From Bostrychus sinensis (taxonomy: Eukaryota > Chordata > Actinopteri > Gobiiformes > Eleotridae), in assembly GCA_020698575.1 (NCBI GenBank), contig CM036251.1:32925288-32989287 (forward strand): a stretch of DNA of 64,000 nt, read 5' to 3'. Position 1 is the first letter of the stretch; each line of letters starts with the position of its first letter. This document shows, piece after piece, positions 44,641 through 56,520 of the stretch. The notes below the pieces were generated by a model. That model did not search any database, had not been told where the DNA came from, and worked only from the letters and a program-made list of their open reading frames with translations. The translations under genes were made by a program, and so were the position numbers.

Positions 44641-46070
44641 ATTTCTAGGTCCTGACCCACTCCTTGAGAAATGCAGCTGCAGAGGACCTTATGCGTAATG
44701 TAATTTGACAGTTCAAGATAATTTTCCATTTGCTAGACGTGTTTTTCCATCAACCACACCAAATATATTGTTACCACTGTAATCTTGGTTGCAGTACAAA
44801 GCTGTTGCAATTTCCATCAGTTTGGCTCTCACCCAAATCCTTTCCAATGTGTGTCTATATCCTAACCTGCACACAAGGTGACCCTATACCTCCCTGTACC
44901 TCCGATAACTCCTAAATCTCCCCCTCTGGGATAAATTGTGCTGAGATGGCGCTGTGTGTGTGGGGGCTCTTGGGGTCTTCTCCATTCCTTACATTTCCAC
45001 TGCTTACTCTGCTTTGTTGCTTTATTTAGAGTGACATTTACAACCAGTGAAGTGTGAATAAGAAGTCATATTAGCATTGCTGTACATTGGCGTTCCTTTG
45101 GTTTAGTTACAATGACAGAGCAGGTTAATGCCAGCAAATTGAGCAGTAAAAAGTATCCATAAAGCTTGCTGACAAATCACTGCCCTCTATCTTTTGACAT
45201 CTTTTTAATGGGATGTTATAGCGCTATTGCAGTCATTTCAGTCAAGCCATTATTGCCGACGATTTCACCATCTTCTTCTTCATTCACCTCTTGGCTTTTC
45301 TTTTCTTTTTTTTTTTCTTTTTTTTTTTAGCAGCAGCAGCAGCAAAGATGAGAAAAGAAAGACCGTAGGGAAGTACATCGGAAAGAGATCAGGTTGCCTT
45401 TTGGTTATCCCCAGTAGTGTCTAATTTATGCATATAGGTCAGTGGAACGAGGATTTGAAGCTTCATAAAAATCTTCCTCCAGAGAAAATGTGTGTGCAAT
45501 TTTTACAGTACAATCGTCACTTCACTGTCAGTTCCTCACTCAACTGGCTTCAAGTGTTGACAGATCAATAGGGAAGTAGTTATCGAGTGATTAACCTTGT
45601 CGATGCTCTATCAGGCCAATCAGAAACACTCCTGCCTTCACTGCACTGGGTTATCTGTTGGATGGTTAAGCTCCTGTCAGTCTTTCTCTCTAAACATGAT
45701 GCTGTTGAATTGGAAGTGTTCATGCGGGCAACGGAAGGCATTATCCAGCCTTGGTTTGATATTTGGTCTGTTAGCTTGTTAGCTAAGACAATTCGAAAAA
45801 ATAATGGTCAGATTAATTTTTATGTGCACCCACAACACACACACACACACACACACACTCAAAAACCATACAGAACCAACAAATACAGCTCATCTGTCAG
45901 ATATCAAACACAGTTAAAGACAAAATCGGTTGCTCCTTTGTGCTCCACAGGGCCCCCAGGGAGGTGACTCAGCAGAAGCCGCCACACCCTATCAAAAACC
46001 TCAGAGTCTCCCCCTTGGAGACCGCTCCATCAGTCAATGTTTTTTTATATTTTTTTTATGAATTCTCTAC
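44641..46070. other. No gene seen; low-complexity tracts
   Basis: A long pyrimidine tract with AG then (CAG)n lies at 45298-45344. (CA)n lies at 45836-45858. The 126-residue frame at 45587-45967 has no domain. Unassigned otherwise. Confidence 0.35.
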
Positions 46071-46072
46071 TA

Positions 46073-46420
46073 GGGCTGGGTACTGTTAAACAATATCTTT
46101 GGGGTATTGAAAGAAAAGTTACTATACTACTGGTATAGAAAAACACTTTTTTATTCAATATCAAGTTTCAATACCTAGTGGGACTTTTAATGTTCCTTTG
46201 CTTGTATGACTCACACAGATAACACAGAATAAGTCATACAAACTTACAACTAAGAATTTTGCTCTTGCTTTTGTCTTTTATTCAATATTATTGTGTTTTC
46301 TGATTGTAGAAGATGAATTAGCTCACCATAGGTATCAGAAAAAGTATTGCTCAGGTACCTGTATCGAAAACCAGGTATCATTTAAGTACTGGTATCGAAA
46401 AATTCAAATGAAATCCAGTT
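46073..46420. mobile_element. MITE starting TAGGGCTGGGTACTG
   Basis: It begins TAGGGCTGGGTACTG and ends in GGTATCGAAAAATTCAAAT-type words; GGTATCGAAAA and CAATACC-type words recur within it. This end style is common for hAT-type non-autonomous elements in fish. The class is inferred. Confidence 0.45.
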
Positions 46421-48585
46421 ATTTTCAGCGGGCATGTTACTATTGTGCAATAAAAGAGCTTTGTTACTCAGTGTATAGAGCATTTGCCCCTGAATTAGAA
46501 TATCCAAGTGTTGGCACTGTATGTTTACCATTGCGCCACAGGATTAGTGGCATTGTGGAGGTCTGCTCTAGTTACTTTTGCTAATGTTGCTTCTCCAAAC
46601 TGGGACCACAGCTGTAGGTAAAATCATTTAAATAAAAACCTTTTGAAAAAACTGAGCCTCGGTATCAGATTTTAATACTGATTATGATTTTTTTTTTATT
46701 AGATCATGAAGCAAATCTTTCTCTAAACACAATCCATGATCCTGAACTGAACGTGTTCCTGTCCAGCTGCTGGCGACAGAAGGAGCCATTATCCAAAATG
46801 GCCACAGGCTTGGGCATACATGCACAATCAGCCACAAATGCATATTCATCCCATTAAGGTTTAATGACATGGGTTAGGGTTAAATACCATGTTTCCTGGC
46901 TTGAAAAAAGGCTTCAAATTTGGTATGGTAATTATAAAATGGATTGCAATGTTCATATCCCAATTTACTTTCCTTCTGGGGTCACCACAGCAATTTATCT
47001 GCCTCCTATGGCATCCAGTCAGTGATTCGCATAATGATTTGGCATAAGTTTTACAACCAATGTCTTTCCTGATGCAACTGTCTCCATTTATCCAGGCTTG
47101 GAACTGGCACTGTGTCTCCCTGTGGCTGGAATAATAATTCATTATTATTATTATTGCAATAATATGTCCAGTTAGCCACTTAGAATTCAAAGTTAGCAAC
47201 AACATTAGTTAGAAACATAGGAGGAACCTGAATTTTAGGGTGTTTAAAATGCACTTTGTTTATTTTGCAAAACCGTTGTGATCTCTGTTCAAATGCCAAA
47301 CAAGAACATCACTCGTTGATAATTTATAATAAAATTCATCATCATGTTTAAACATACTGTCAAACAACCACTCACTATCACATGTTCTCACAAGTAACTG
47401 GTCCACCTCTGCTCATCTGTGGACAGTGGGTAGGTATGCAGAGTACTGGAGCAACTATGGCTGAGAGGACTTGCAACTCCACATAGAAAGGCTGTTGTCA
47501 CCATGGACCCCTGTTACTTATTTCCATATACAAATTTTTAATAGTGTGTTGTCAATCTTAATGCAGTCGCAGTCGGCAAAGACAAAGTCTTCCTTTAACT
47601 TGGTACACTCTGGTCTTGCTCGTGACTTGTTTCTAGTGAGTGCAGTTTTGCTTACAATGACTTGACTTAATTATAGATGCAAATCTGTGTAGTGACTTTA
47701 TTAAACATTTTGTGCAACAATCATTAATCGTGAATGAAATGCTGTCAAAAGTCATTTTGTTACCCTCAAGGATTTTCTAAAAGAAAAAATGAGCAAGGCC
47801 AAGAATATAAAAAGTTAAGGAGAACTTACAGAACATGGCAAAGGATCAAAACAAAATCTAACAGAAACCAAATAACTTTTATTATGTGCAATTTAATCAA
47901 TAAAGATGAACACTCTACAACTAAAGATATCCTTTTTACTGCGCAAGTTCACAGTAGCAGAGAGTGAATTAGCCAAAAGGGAAGATGACCAGCCCCACCT
48001 CCCACAGCCTTACTGTGTAGATGATATTAATTAAAAGTGAAAGCCAGTGCTGTTGGGGTTTGGAGTGGTTGGACAAGGTGGGCCTGCCCTTGCCCTTGTA
48101 TCAGACTCAGCAGGTTGGCTGGTCGGCTGGCAGCTTATAAAGGCCAGCTTCAGAAGAGAGGAGGTTGTAGAGGTTTAAACCACCAGGGACACATGCACAC
48201 TCAGAGTCAATGAACACTGATTAAATGTACAGTGTTCTTACGAGGCTGTCGTCTGCTGGGCGTCTAGTTCATTCTCTATTATTAGTTGTATTTGCATAAA
48301 ATGTAAACTAACAAATAAGATGACAAAATGATTAAAGCATATAACCCAGTGTTCATTCAGAGAGAAATAAAAAAAATATAAAAAAGGATTTTGTGAGATA
48401 CTTGCATAGTTAACTTTAATAAACAGTAGATAATAGTGAGTACACGCCAAATTTGAAAAAGCAGACAGGAGCAGAGAAACCAGTTGTTACTTCTATTTAT
48501 GTCAGGTATGGCTAAAGCTTGGCTAATTCCGATATGGTTGATATTTATTCTGGTAATACATTACCATTAGTTATTATTGTTATGT
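46421..48585. other. No gene; one dispersed repeat at 46965-47135
   Basis: 46975-47130 reads GGGGTCACCACAGCAATTTA .. CCTGATGCAACTGTCTCCAT, a copy of the fish repeat also at 4.3 and 34.0 kb. (ATT)n lies at 47139-47160. 48030-48200 is unique-looking. No exon is supported. Confidence 0.4.
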
Positions 48586-48589
48586 ATAG

Positions 48590-49115
48590 ACACTAATACG
48601 TTTTCAATTTTTTTATTTTTTTTGCATTTTATATCAGGTTATAATGTTGTGTCATCAAAAACATACCTGGCGTTGTGTTTTGTTTCATTCACATCTGGTT
48701 TAAGTAATTCTCTATTCTCAGAGTTTCTGAGGTCTCTGAACGCACGGTTCCACAAACCCCCGCCCACCCCAGGAAGCACTGACCAATCACTGACTGCTCA
48801 CTGACAAAAGGGCGTACAGCTCTGTTTCTACTAATTCCTCACAGCTATTTTTTTTTTCATTTTGTAGTATACAAGCATTATACAAAATGTTTAAGGAAAT
48901 AAAAAGATTTTTTTCTCTGTTTCTGTTCAAAAGAGCATAACAAAGCTGCACTCTCCTGCCCTCTGCTGGTTTCTTTGCTTGTTTCTTTATGGCAGTAGTA
49001 AAGAAAATGCTTTCATTAGTCACCATAATGTTTTTAAAGGTTTTAGAATGTGCAGCGCTGTTCTAGAGGTGTCCAAGATTGCTTTAAAAGGATAAATAAA
49101 AGCATACAATAGCCC
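48590..49115 (+). mobile_element. MITE family B (copy 2, uninterrupted)
   Basis: From CAGGTTATAATGTTGTGTCA through ACATACCTGGCGTTGTGTTT, CCCACCCCAGGAAGCACTGA and CCTGCCCTCTGCTGG to AAAGCATACAATAGCCCCTT and TTAA. It shows that the Penelope-like element at 11.2 kb interrupted this sequence exactly after ..TGGAGTTGT. A CTCF-core-like motif lies at 48956-48969 (minus). Confidence 0.65.
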
Positions 49116-49349
49116 CTTTAAATAGAGATTTGAAGAAGTTCCATGATAAGACATTTTATTTATTTTTTTTGTTTTTTATTAAATCAAAGGAAGTTGTTGG
49201 TTTGTTATAACACATAAATAATTATTGGAGTATGATGTGATTTTTAGGAATGGTGAGTAATAGGCCTAGGAAGATGTGATTACTTCACTGCCATCACAAG
49301 AAAGAGATATTCCAGCTGCCACAAAGATACAGTGCTAACTCCATCCACA
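49116..49349. other. No feature
   Basis: Nothing recognised. Confidence 0.3.
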
Positions 49350-49741
49350 ATGGGTTCTTAAAGGGACAAAGTAACATTTTAGTGTTAATCTGGATCATCA
49401 TCTGTAAGCATATAAGGGCTTTGTTACACAATTGATATAGCATTTACCCATGAACTAAAAAGGCCTGGGCACTTTATCTTTTTCATTGCAAGATTGGGTC
49501 AGTGGCTTGGTGGAGGTCGGTATTCGAAAGCACATGCACACACCGTCCTAGGACTCATTTAATGCAGTTAGCTCATCATTATTGGCATCATTATTGCTAA
49601 TAGATGAGTTAATTAGTCATTTTATGCTCTGTCCAATCCCCACCAGTTGCCAGCAGGGGGCGTCAGGTGCCTAATCCAAGAGTTTTTTTTGCAAAGTCAA
49701 AGTAACAGCTCCCCAAAAGAAGACATTTTCCATACATATAG

Positions 49742-51185
49742 AGTTGCAAGAAAAAGTATATGAATTGGAAGTTGGAATTTCTTGGATTTTTGCATGATTT
49801 GGTCATAAAATGGGATCTGATCTTCATCTAAGTCACAACAATAGACAAACACAGTCTGCTTAAACTAATGCCACACAACAGTTATATGTTTTCATGTTTT
49901 TTATTGAACATTTATGTAAACATTCACAGTGCAGGATGGAAAAAGTATGTGAACTTTTGGATTTAATAACTGGTTAACCCTCCACTGGCAGCAATAACCT
50001 TAACCAGTGTTTTCTGTCGTTGCAGATCAGACCTGCACAACGCTCATGCTGTTTAAGTTCAGCAATATTCTTGGGATGTTTGGTGTGAATCACTCTTTTA
50101 GGTCATGCCACAGCATCTCAATCAGATTGAGGTCAGGACTCTGACTGGGCCACTCCAGAAGGAGTATTTTCTTCTGTTGAAGCCATTCTGTTGTTGATTT
50201 GCTTCTATGTTTTGGGTCAGTGTCCTGTTGCATCACCTGTCCTCTGTTGAGCTTCAGTTGGTGGGCAGATGGTCTTAAGTTTTCCTACAAAATGTTTTGA
50301 TTGATTGGGAATTAATTTTGCTATTGGTGATAGCAATCTTTCCAGACCCTGAGGCAGCAAAGCAGCCCCAAACCATGATGCCCCCTCCGCCAGACTTCAC
50401 AGTGGGGATAAGGTTTTGATGTTGGTGTGCTGTGCCTTTTTTCTCCACACATAGCGTTGTGGGTTCTTTCCAAACAAGTGCTGTGGAACATCCAGGTGCT
50501 CTTTTGCTCTTTTGCAGACTTCAAATGTACAGCAATGTTTTTTATTTTTATTTTTTTAAACAGCAGTGGCTTCTTCTGTGGTGCCCTCCCATGAAGTCCA
50601 ATTTTGTTTAATGTTTTACCCATTGTAGATTTGTTAATAGAGATGTTTAGATCTTTAGCTGACACTCTATTCTTCTTCATCTCATTCAGCTTTATGCCCT
50701 GTGATTTCTCCATTTATAGACAATCTGTTGTACCGTGGACTCATGAACAGCAAGGCTTTTAGAGATACTTTTCTAAGTTTTTCCTACTTTATGCAAGTCA
50801 ATAATTCTTACTCATAGGTCTTCTGAGAGCTCTTTTGGTTCACATCAAGTAATGCTTCTTCAGAATAGCAAATTCAAAGCTGGTGTGTGTTTTTTATTGG
50901 GCAGGGGCACTTTAACCCACTCTCCCAATCTTCTCACATTGATTGGACTCCAGGTTTGCTGACACCTAACTCCAATTAGCTCATGAAGAGGTCATTAGCC
51001 TAGGGGTTCACATATTTTTTCAATAAAAAACATGAAAACATATATATTTTTTACAGCATTAGTTTAAGCAGACTGTGTTTGTCTATTGTTTTGACTTAGA
51101 TGAAGATCAGATCACATTTTATGACCACATCATGTAGAAATCTAAGAAATTCCAACTTCCAATTCATATACTTTTTCTTGCAACT
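49742..51185 (-). mobile_element. Decayed Tc1/mariner transposon
   Basis: Terminal inverted repeats of about 165 bp: AGTTGCAAGAAAAAGTATAT at 49742 and its mirror ending CTTTTTCTTGCAACT at 51185. The transposase remnant lies on the minus strand. The flanking bases are TA-rich, as for the TA targets of this superfamily. The long inverted repeats are still well preserved, while the coding part is riddled with shifts. Confidence 0.8.
50060..50713 (-). pseudogene. Tc1-type transposase remnant
   Basis: The longest open piece (50321-50713, 130 residues) contains NKSTMGKTLNKIGLHGRAP, QKKPLLFKK, HLKSAKEQKSTWMF, HNAMCGEK and WRRGHHGLGLLCC. These correspond to the central part of Tc1 transposases (..TLNKIGLHGRAPRRKPLL..HL.FA..H.., ..GGGGIMVWGC..). 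Further 3', on the minus strand, the DNA complementary to GGACTCTGACTGGGCCACTC (near 50134) corresponds to the PDLNPIE-type region. Frames are broken, so no active enzyme is made. Confidence 0.8.
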
Positions 51186-51355
51186 TTATATGTATGGAAA
51201 TGTCTTCTTTTGGGGAGCTGTTACTTTGACTTTGCAAAAACTCTTGGATTAGGTGCCTGACGCCCCCTGCTGGCAACTGGTGGGAAATGGACAGAGCACA
51301 AAATGGCTAATTAGCTCAGCTATTAAGTAATTCCAAAGGGTTTCTTGCAACTGTA
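51186..51355. repeat. Inverted copy of the left flank of the Tc1 element
   Basis: Reverse complement of about 49600-49741: it carries AAATGTCTTCTTTTGGGGAG, GACTTTGCAAAAACTCTTGG, TGACGCCCCCTGCTGGCAAC and ACAGAGCACAAAATGGC. It is followed by a 13-bp stub TTTCTTGCAACTG (51341-51353) of the transposon end. The host MITE continues directly after this stub. Confidence 0.75.
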
Positions 51356-51445
51356 CATTATATTATGTCATAAAACCTGAAATACTAATTCAAATGTGTC
51401 CAAAACTATTCCAAAAACCCTGAAAAAAGCATAATATGGTACATT

Positions 51446-52554
51446 TAAACTTTTATAATGATATAGGGTTTTTATGTGGACATGAAACAAATGCAGATCA
51501 ATAATCTATGAAATCTTAATTAGCCTTGGGACTTTGATAGAGGGTATAGCACCGATCCTGACCTGTCTGATAGGAAAACATAAACCAGCCCCGGCATACA
51601 GAGATAAAGGACCCAGTGGCATATGTCAGAGCAGCGGGACGCCACAAAACAGAGAGATAAATCTTCCCACAGTTCTCCTTTTTCCAACATTTCCTCTCTT
51701 CTTTCCCCACGCTGAAGATCTATCCCTGCATGATAGTAGCCCCCCTCTCTGAACAAGTGCGTGCGTGTCAAATGTGCTCTTGAAGGGAAGCTCACGGGTG
51801 ACGCACTTAATGTTAGGGGTTTCCATGGAAACTCTAGGTGCAGATTTTCTGCTCCATTGGCCAACGTGGAGTCTTCAGGCATGTTCGCATGATTTCTTGG
51901 AGAGCAATTGGAAGATGTCAGCGGAGGAACGAGGACAGCGTGAATCAAATGTGCTGTAATTGCTATTTTCAAAGTTACACCGTGTCGTAATTAAATCCAT
52001 TTCTATTTGAAAGTGAGGTGATCAAACTGTGCATTCTGAAGCCTCCAGCTATTTTCCGACTTCTCTGTCCACACGTGACAAGTTAATTTAAAACTGTTAA
52101 TGTAGACTACCAGTGAGATAAATTAAATACATTAGCATCTTATAAGGTCAAACGCACTATTACTTGTCGAGATAAATGTAAATGGACTTTTTAATACAAA
52201 AGAAATGCGCACAGAATAGCAAACCAGAGTTAATGAATACACACTAGGGAAGCGTTAGCACTGTGCTTATGGAAATGTTAAAAATAACTTGAAAACCTAG
52301 CATTTTACAGTATCCTAGTGTTAAAGTGCAGAGAAAAACTCATATACTCCTGGAGACTTGCAGTATTGCAGCAAATACAATAAATATAAAATAAAAATCC
52401 AGAAAACTTCCAAAATGCTTCGTTATCAATCCTCAAATGGCATAAAAATATTTAAAATGAGAAGAACGCAACATTGCTATGTTTTTGCTGTTTTGGAGTA
52501 AAGCACTATCGTAAAAACTCTGTGTGACCCCTGTTTATCCTCGCTCGGCTTGAC
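51446..52554. other. No gene; candidate conserved block at 51750-52045
   Basis: 51750-52045 is unique-looking with even composition (CATGATTTCTTGGAGAGCAA, GTGCTGTAATTGCTATTTTC, CGTAATTAAATCC). Overlapping open frames on both strands (51520-51972 minus, 51534-51959 plus) show no domains. The remainder is AT-rich. Confidence 0.3.
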
Positions 52555-52990
52555 TCAGATCAAATTTTATTTACCAAAGTGCAAGTTACAATGGTAAAAA
52601 CAGTAAGTAAGCCATAAATGCAGTGCAAAAATGGTCAATAAGACATGATAAATACAGACAATGTCTCATTACCATGTGCCGAAGGCCAGTCTGTATAAGT
52701 AGGTAGTAGGTTTTAAGATTGGCTTTGAATGGGGCAGGTCTGTGATGGAGCAGAGTTTAGGAGCTGCCACTGCAAAAGCACAATCACCCCACTGTTTACA
52801 CCTGGAGCTTGGGACTTCAGGCAGATGTCCAGCAGTGGACTGAACCGGGAGCCAAGTGGAGATAGCAGAGAACAGGTGTGATGCAGTCATGTTTTCGACT
52901 GTTGGTAAGGAGGCGGGCAGCAACATTTTGCATAAGCGGTGCAGAGAGGCCTGGTTTTCTCCAACGCACAGTGCATTACAATAGTCTAAT
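52555..52990. repeat. Dispersed repeat, relative of 23.4 kb
   Basis: It carries GGCAGGTCTGTGATGGAGCA, CTGAACCGGGAGCCAAGTGG, GATGCAGTCATG and GGCAGCAACATTTTGCATAA..GTGCATTACAATAGTCTAAT. This is the known order of a fish interspersed repeat. The minus frame 52669-52926 is a by-product. Confidence 0.5.
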
Positions 52991-54160
52991 ATTTTTCAAA
53001 AAAGTCAACGGGGAAAGTTAATGAATTATTGAATTTTACTTCAGGAACCAGGGGTGGGCAGGCTCTTTTGAGTTCCATTGGTTTTGGTGCCATCCAAAGC
53101 ATTCTTAAAATGTATTCTCAATTTTTTGCTATTTATTTTGACAAAAAAGGTATTAACCTGACTATTAGTCTAATTTCAGTGTTTTTTCAGCACACTAATT
53201 TCTATATTTTATCTTTATGTCTATCTTGTCGCAACACAAATTAACAACTGGAAGACATATGTGGGTCAACTGCTGCCACAATAGGCCTTTGAGAAAAAAA
53301 ATCCATTTCCAATGCATTTGTAATTGTATTGTGAGAATAGCCCCAGGAGACAGTTTTTTCCCAGTCAGAATAGCTTCTTGTATTGGAATGTAATTGGGAA
53401 CAGGGCACACTCTCCACACACATCCACGTAGCAGTGATGAACGAGCCAAGGATTAATCGTGCCACCTCTGTTTCAAAAGGTCACCCGGCGCTGTACAGGT
53501 ATCATACATCAACCTATCACCACATCTAGCAAAGACAATTTTATGCATATACACAAATACTTCCAACCAGGAAATGGGACTCCCCCTCACCCCAGCACTT
53601 ATTATTCTCTTATCTCCCACGGTCACACACGCACTAAAGTGGTACCTTGCTTCTTTATTCCACTGTTTTCACCTCACCTCACCCCCACCACCACACAGCC
53701 ACCATTTCCAACCCATTTTCATCGTCTTTTAAGCCATATACCATCTTCCTTGTACAATATGTCTTCCCAAAGGCTCTGAACTGTGACCTCTTTAAGCTGG
53801 CGCAGAGGAAGCAGGCAGCAGTCAATCACAGCTTAAACCTGATTGGTTGAACTCGACTGGTGGCCAACATCTCCTCAGGGCAAACAAGGAAATTATTGTT
53901 TTGTAATAATGGACAACTACCAAGGTTGGGTTGTAAATAGCAAATTTATTGTTTTTGCAATTCCTATATTGCTTTAATGCTGGTATTTAATGTATGAGTT
54001 GTAGTTCTGCATGTCTGCTTTGAACCAAATATGCTTGCTGATTCTGAATAAGTGATGCTACGTTCATCTGTTGGTCTACATGACTTGAAAACCCAATGTA
54101 AAAATGGCTACTCCAGCACTGGTGAGATAAACACTGGCAATGTGTTTGCATCTAAAGCTA
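52991..54160. other. No gene seen
   Basis: The 106-residue frame at 53459-53779 is His/Pro/Thr-rich low-complexity DNA with CACC runs. No domain or splice support. Confidence 0.35.
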
Positions 54161-54164
54161 AACC

Positions 54165-54705
54165 CAAGGATGAAGTTTAAAACATAAGCCAGTCAAAAAC
54201 ATAACTGGAGTTGTGTCTTGTTTCATTCACAGCTGTTTGGGTGTTCCTCTATTCTCTGGTAGGGGCTTTCTGAGGCCTCAAAACATTCGGTTCCACAAAC
54301 CCCAACCTCTCCCACGAACCCCTGCCCACTCCAGGAAGCACTGACCAATCAGCCCTCAAACAGCCCTCTACAGCCAGTCTGATTTCATTCAATTATCCCA
54401 AAAAACAGTGTACAGCTCTGTTTCCAAAGATTCCTCACAGCTATCTTTCATTTTGTATGTAAATGGCATCATACAAAAAGTTTAAGGAAGTAAACAAGCT
54501 TTTTTTTTTTTACTCTTTCTGTTCATAAGAGCACAACAGATCTGCACTCTGCTGTTCTCTTTAGATGTTTCTTTATGGCAGTAGTAAAGTAATTACTGGG
54601 AACACTTCTTTTTGTCATGTTTTTTAAGGGCTGTAAAACTTGCAGTGCTGTTCAGATTTGTTTAAAAATATGAATAAAAGCCTAATATATCCCCTTTAAG
54701 TTTTA
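54165..54705 (+). mobile_element. MITE family B (copy 3)
   Basis: Same order as 48590-49115: AAAACATAACTGGAGTTGTG, CCCACTCCAGGAAGCACTGA, AAAAAGTTTAAGGAAGTAAA, and a right end TAAAAGCCTAATATATCCCC followed by TTTAAG. The CTCF-like core has decayed (CTGCTGTTCTC). Confidence 0.65.
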
Positions 54706-55599
54706 TGCGATGAATGAATAAATGAATGAATTAAAGTATTTTTATGATTTAGTTTTGTATCAGTATATGTATCACACTACTCAGTTTGCATGTTGATTCA
54801 TATGTTGGAAAAAACAAACAAACATCTGTCATATGCAGTATCTTTCAGTGTTTTTAGATGCATAAAAGCATAGACGTGGAAATTATCAACCAGATTAGTT
54901 ATCTAACACCATGGGATCTGAGTGCCTGGAGTTCCTCTGATTGATCCCTTTTTTAATTAGAAAAGGTCATTGGCCAAATCAGCAGTGACTCACTATTTCT
55001 ACTACAGCTTTAGCCTGAATGCCTAATCTTTCCTTATTTTTCCTTTCCTTAGTTTGGCATTCACTTTGGGGACAAAGAATACAATATATTTCACTGATAA
55101 ACATTTCTTTTGCACACAGGAATGGCTTCAAATATAATTAGAAAATAGAGGTGCATGAATATAGCCTCTGAGTATTCCGTAACTAGTGGTAAAAATGAGT
55201 GCTAAAATCATGCATAGTAGAACATAATACATATTTAAACTGACAAAGCCAGCCCCTTGTAAAACAAAAAAACTCAATGAAGCAGCGTGTTGCCTGCGCC
55301 GATGTTGTTTCACCTGCATTGTTCCAGGTTTGACCTCTTCTCATGAACAAAACGGGGATTCTGGCTCTACACTTACAAATGCAGCCTGGAGCCACGGGTC
55401 CCGAAGTAGGAAAAAAAATAGCCTCTCATTACTGCAGGGACCTAACCTCTACTACTGCTGCACTCGTGACCTTGGTGTTCATTTGTGCATAATTGGCAGT
55501 AGAGGTTGTAGCCTGTGGACATTACTGGTGCTTGGCTAGGTCGCCCATTTACCATCCATCACATATGTTGTTGCCTCGTGGTCATAATGTCAAGGAGTG
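54706..55599. other. No gene seen
   Basis: (GAAT)n near 54710-54735. Small open frames at 55128-55539 have no domain. Unassigned. Confidence 0.3.
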
Positions 55600-56520
55600 G
55601 GAGAACTGCCCCATCACCACCTCAGCAGCAGAACCAGCTCACTCTCCTCCGCCTCATCACCACCTCAGTAGCAGAACCATCTAAATCTTCTCTGCCCTTT
55701 CACTATTTCAGCAGAACAATCTCACTTTCCTCCACATCATCACCATACCAGCAGAACCATCAAACTTTTCTCCGCCCCATCACCACCTCAGCAGCAGAAT
55801 CATTTTGCGCTCTTCCACCCATCACCACCTCAGCAGAAGAAATATCTCACTTTCCACCATATTATCACCACCTAGATAGCAGACCCACCTTTTTCTCCTT
55901 CGCCCTATCACCACCTGTGCAGCAGAGCCACTTTACTCTCCTCTGCCCCATCACCACCTCAGCGGCGGAACAATTTCTTTCACCTCTGCCCGATCACCAC
56001 CTCAGGAGCAGAACCAGTTCACTTTCCTCCCCCCATCACCACCCCTTCAGACCCACCTTACTCTCCTTCAACCCATTACCACCTCAGTAGTCGAACCATC
56101 TTTTTCTCTTCTACCCTAGTAGCAGAACCATTTCTCTCTCCTCTGCTCGATCACCACCTCAGCATCCGAATCATCTCATGCTCTCCCATCACTAACTTAG
56201 GAGCAGAAAAAATTCACTTTCCTCCCTCCCATCACCACCTCAGCAGCAGAACCATATCACTCTACACCACTACATCATCACCTTACCAGCAGAACTTTCT
56301 AGCTCTTCTCTGCTCCATCCCATCACCACCTCAGCTGCAGAACAATCTCATTTCCCTCTGTCCTATCACCACCTAGACAGCAGACCCACCTTACTCTCTT
56401 CCACTCAATCACCACCTCAGCAGCCGAAGCATCTTTTTCTCCTCCACCCCATCACCACCTCAACAGCAGAACCACCTCACTCTCCTTTGCCCTATCACCA
56501 CCTCTGCAGCAGAACTGGCT
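55600..56520. repeat. 43-bp minisatellite, about 22 copies
   Basis: The unit centres on CATCACCACCTCAGCAGCAG followed by AACCATCTCACTCTCCTCTG. Unit starts, read from the CATCACCAC word, include 55612, 55655, 55738, 55778, 55820, 55863, 55906, 55949, 55992, 56034, 56187, 56230, 56321, 56364, 56407, 56450 and 56493. Spacing is mostly 43 bp, with 38-46 bp variants and one shortened unit near 56111. Because 43 is not a multiple of three, the 191-residue frame at 55515-56090 is a chance frame. Confidence 0.85.

Larger units (their letters stand above)
49350..51445 (+). mobile_element. TTAA MITE, family A (copy 4), hosting a Tc1 element
   Basis: The left part (to about 49738) has TTTATGCTCTGTCCAATCCC, CAGCAGGGGGCG and CTCCCCAAAAGAAGACATTT. 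The right part resumes near 51356 with CATTATATTATGTCATAAAA and ends AGCATAATATGGTACATTTAA. The break point is a TA in ..CCATACATTA.., as expected for a Tc1 insertion. Confidence 0.65.

Noticed and set aside
45298..45424. Exon after a long pyrimidine tract and AG, reading SSSSSKDEKRKTVGKYIGK
   Set aside because: The phase does not fit the 40.79 kb donor (phase 0 meets a stop at the seventh codon). No good donor follows, and the tract is simple-sequence DNA.
51520..51972. 150-residue minus-strand gene
   Set aside because: Overlaps open frames on both strands with no domain; a unique, perhaps conserved non-coding block explains it better.
55515..56090. 191-residue open frame
   Set aside because: It lies on a 43-bp tandem array. 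The unit length is not a multiple of three, so each frame is a mixture, and there is no start or domain support.
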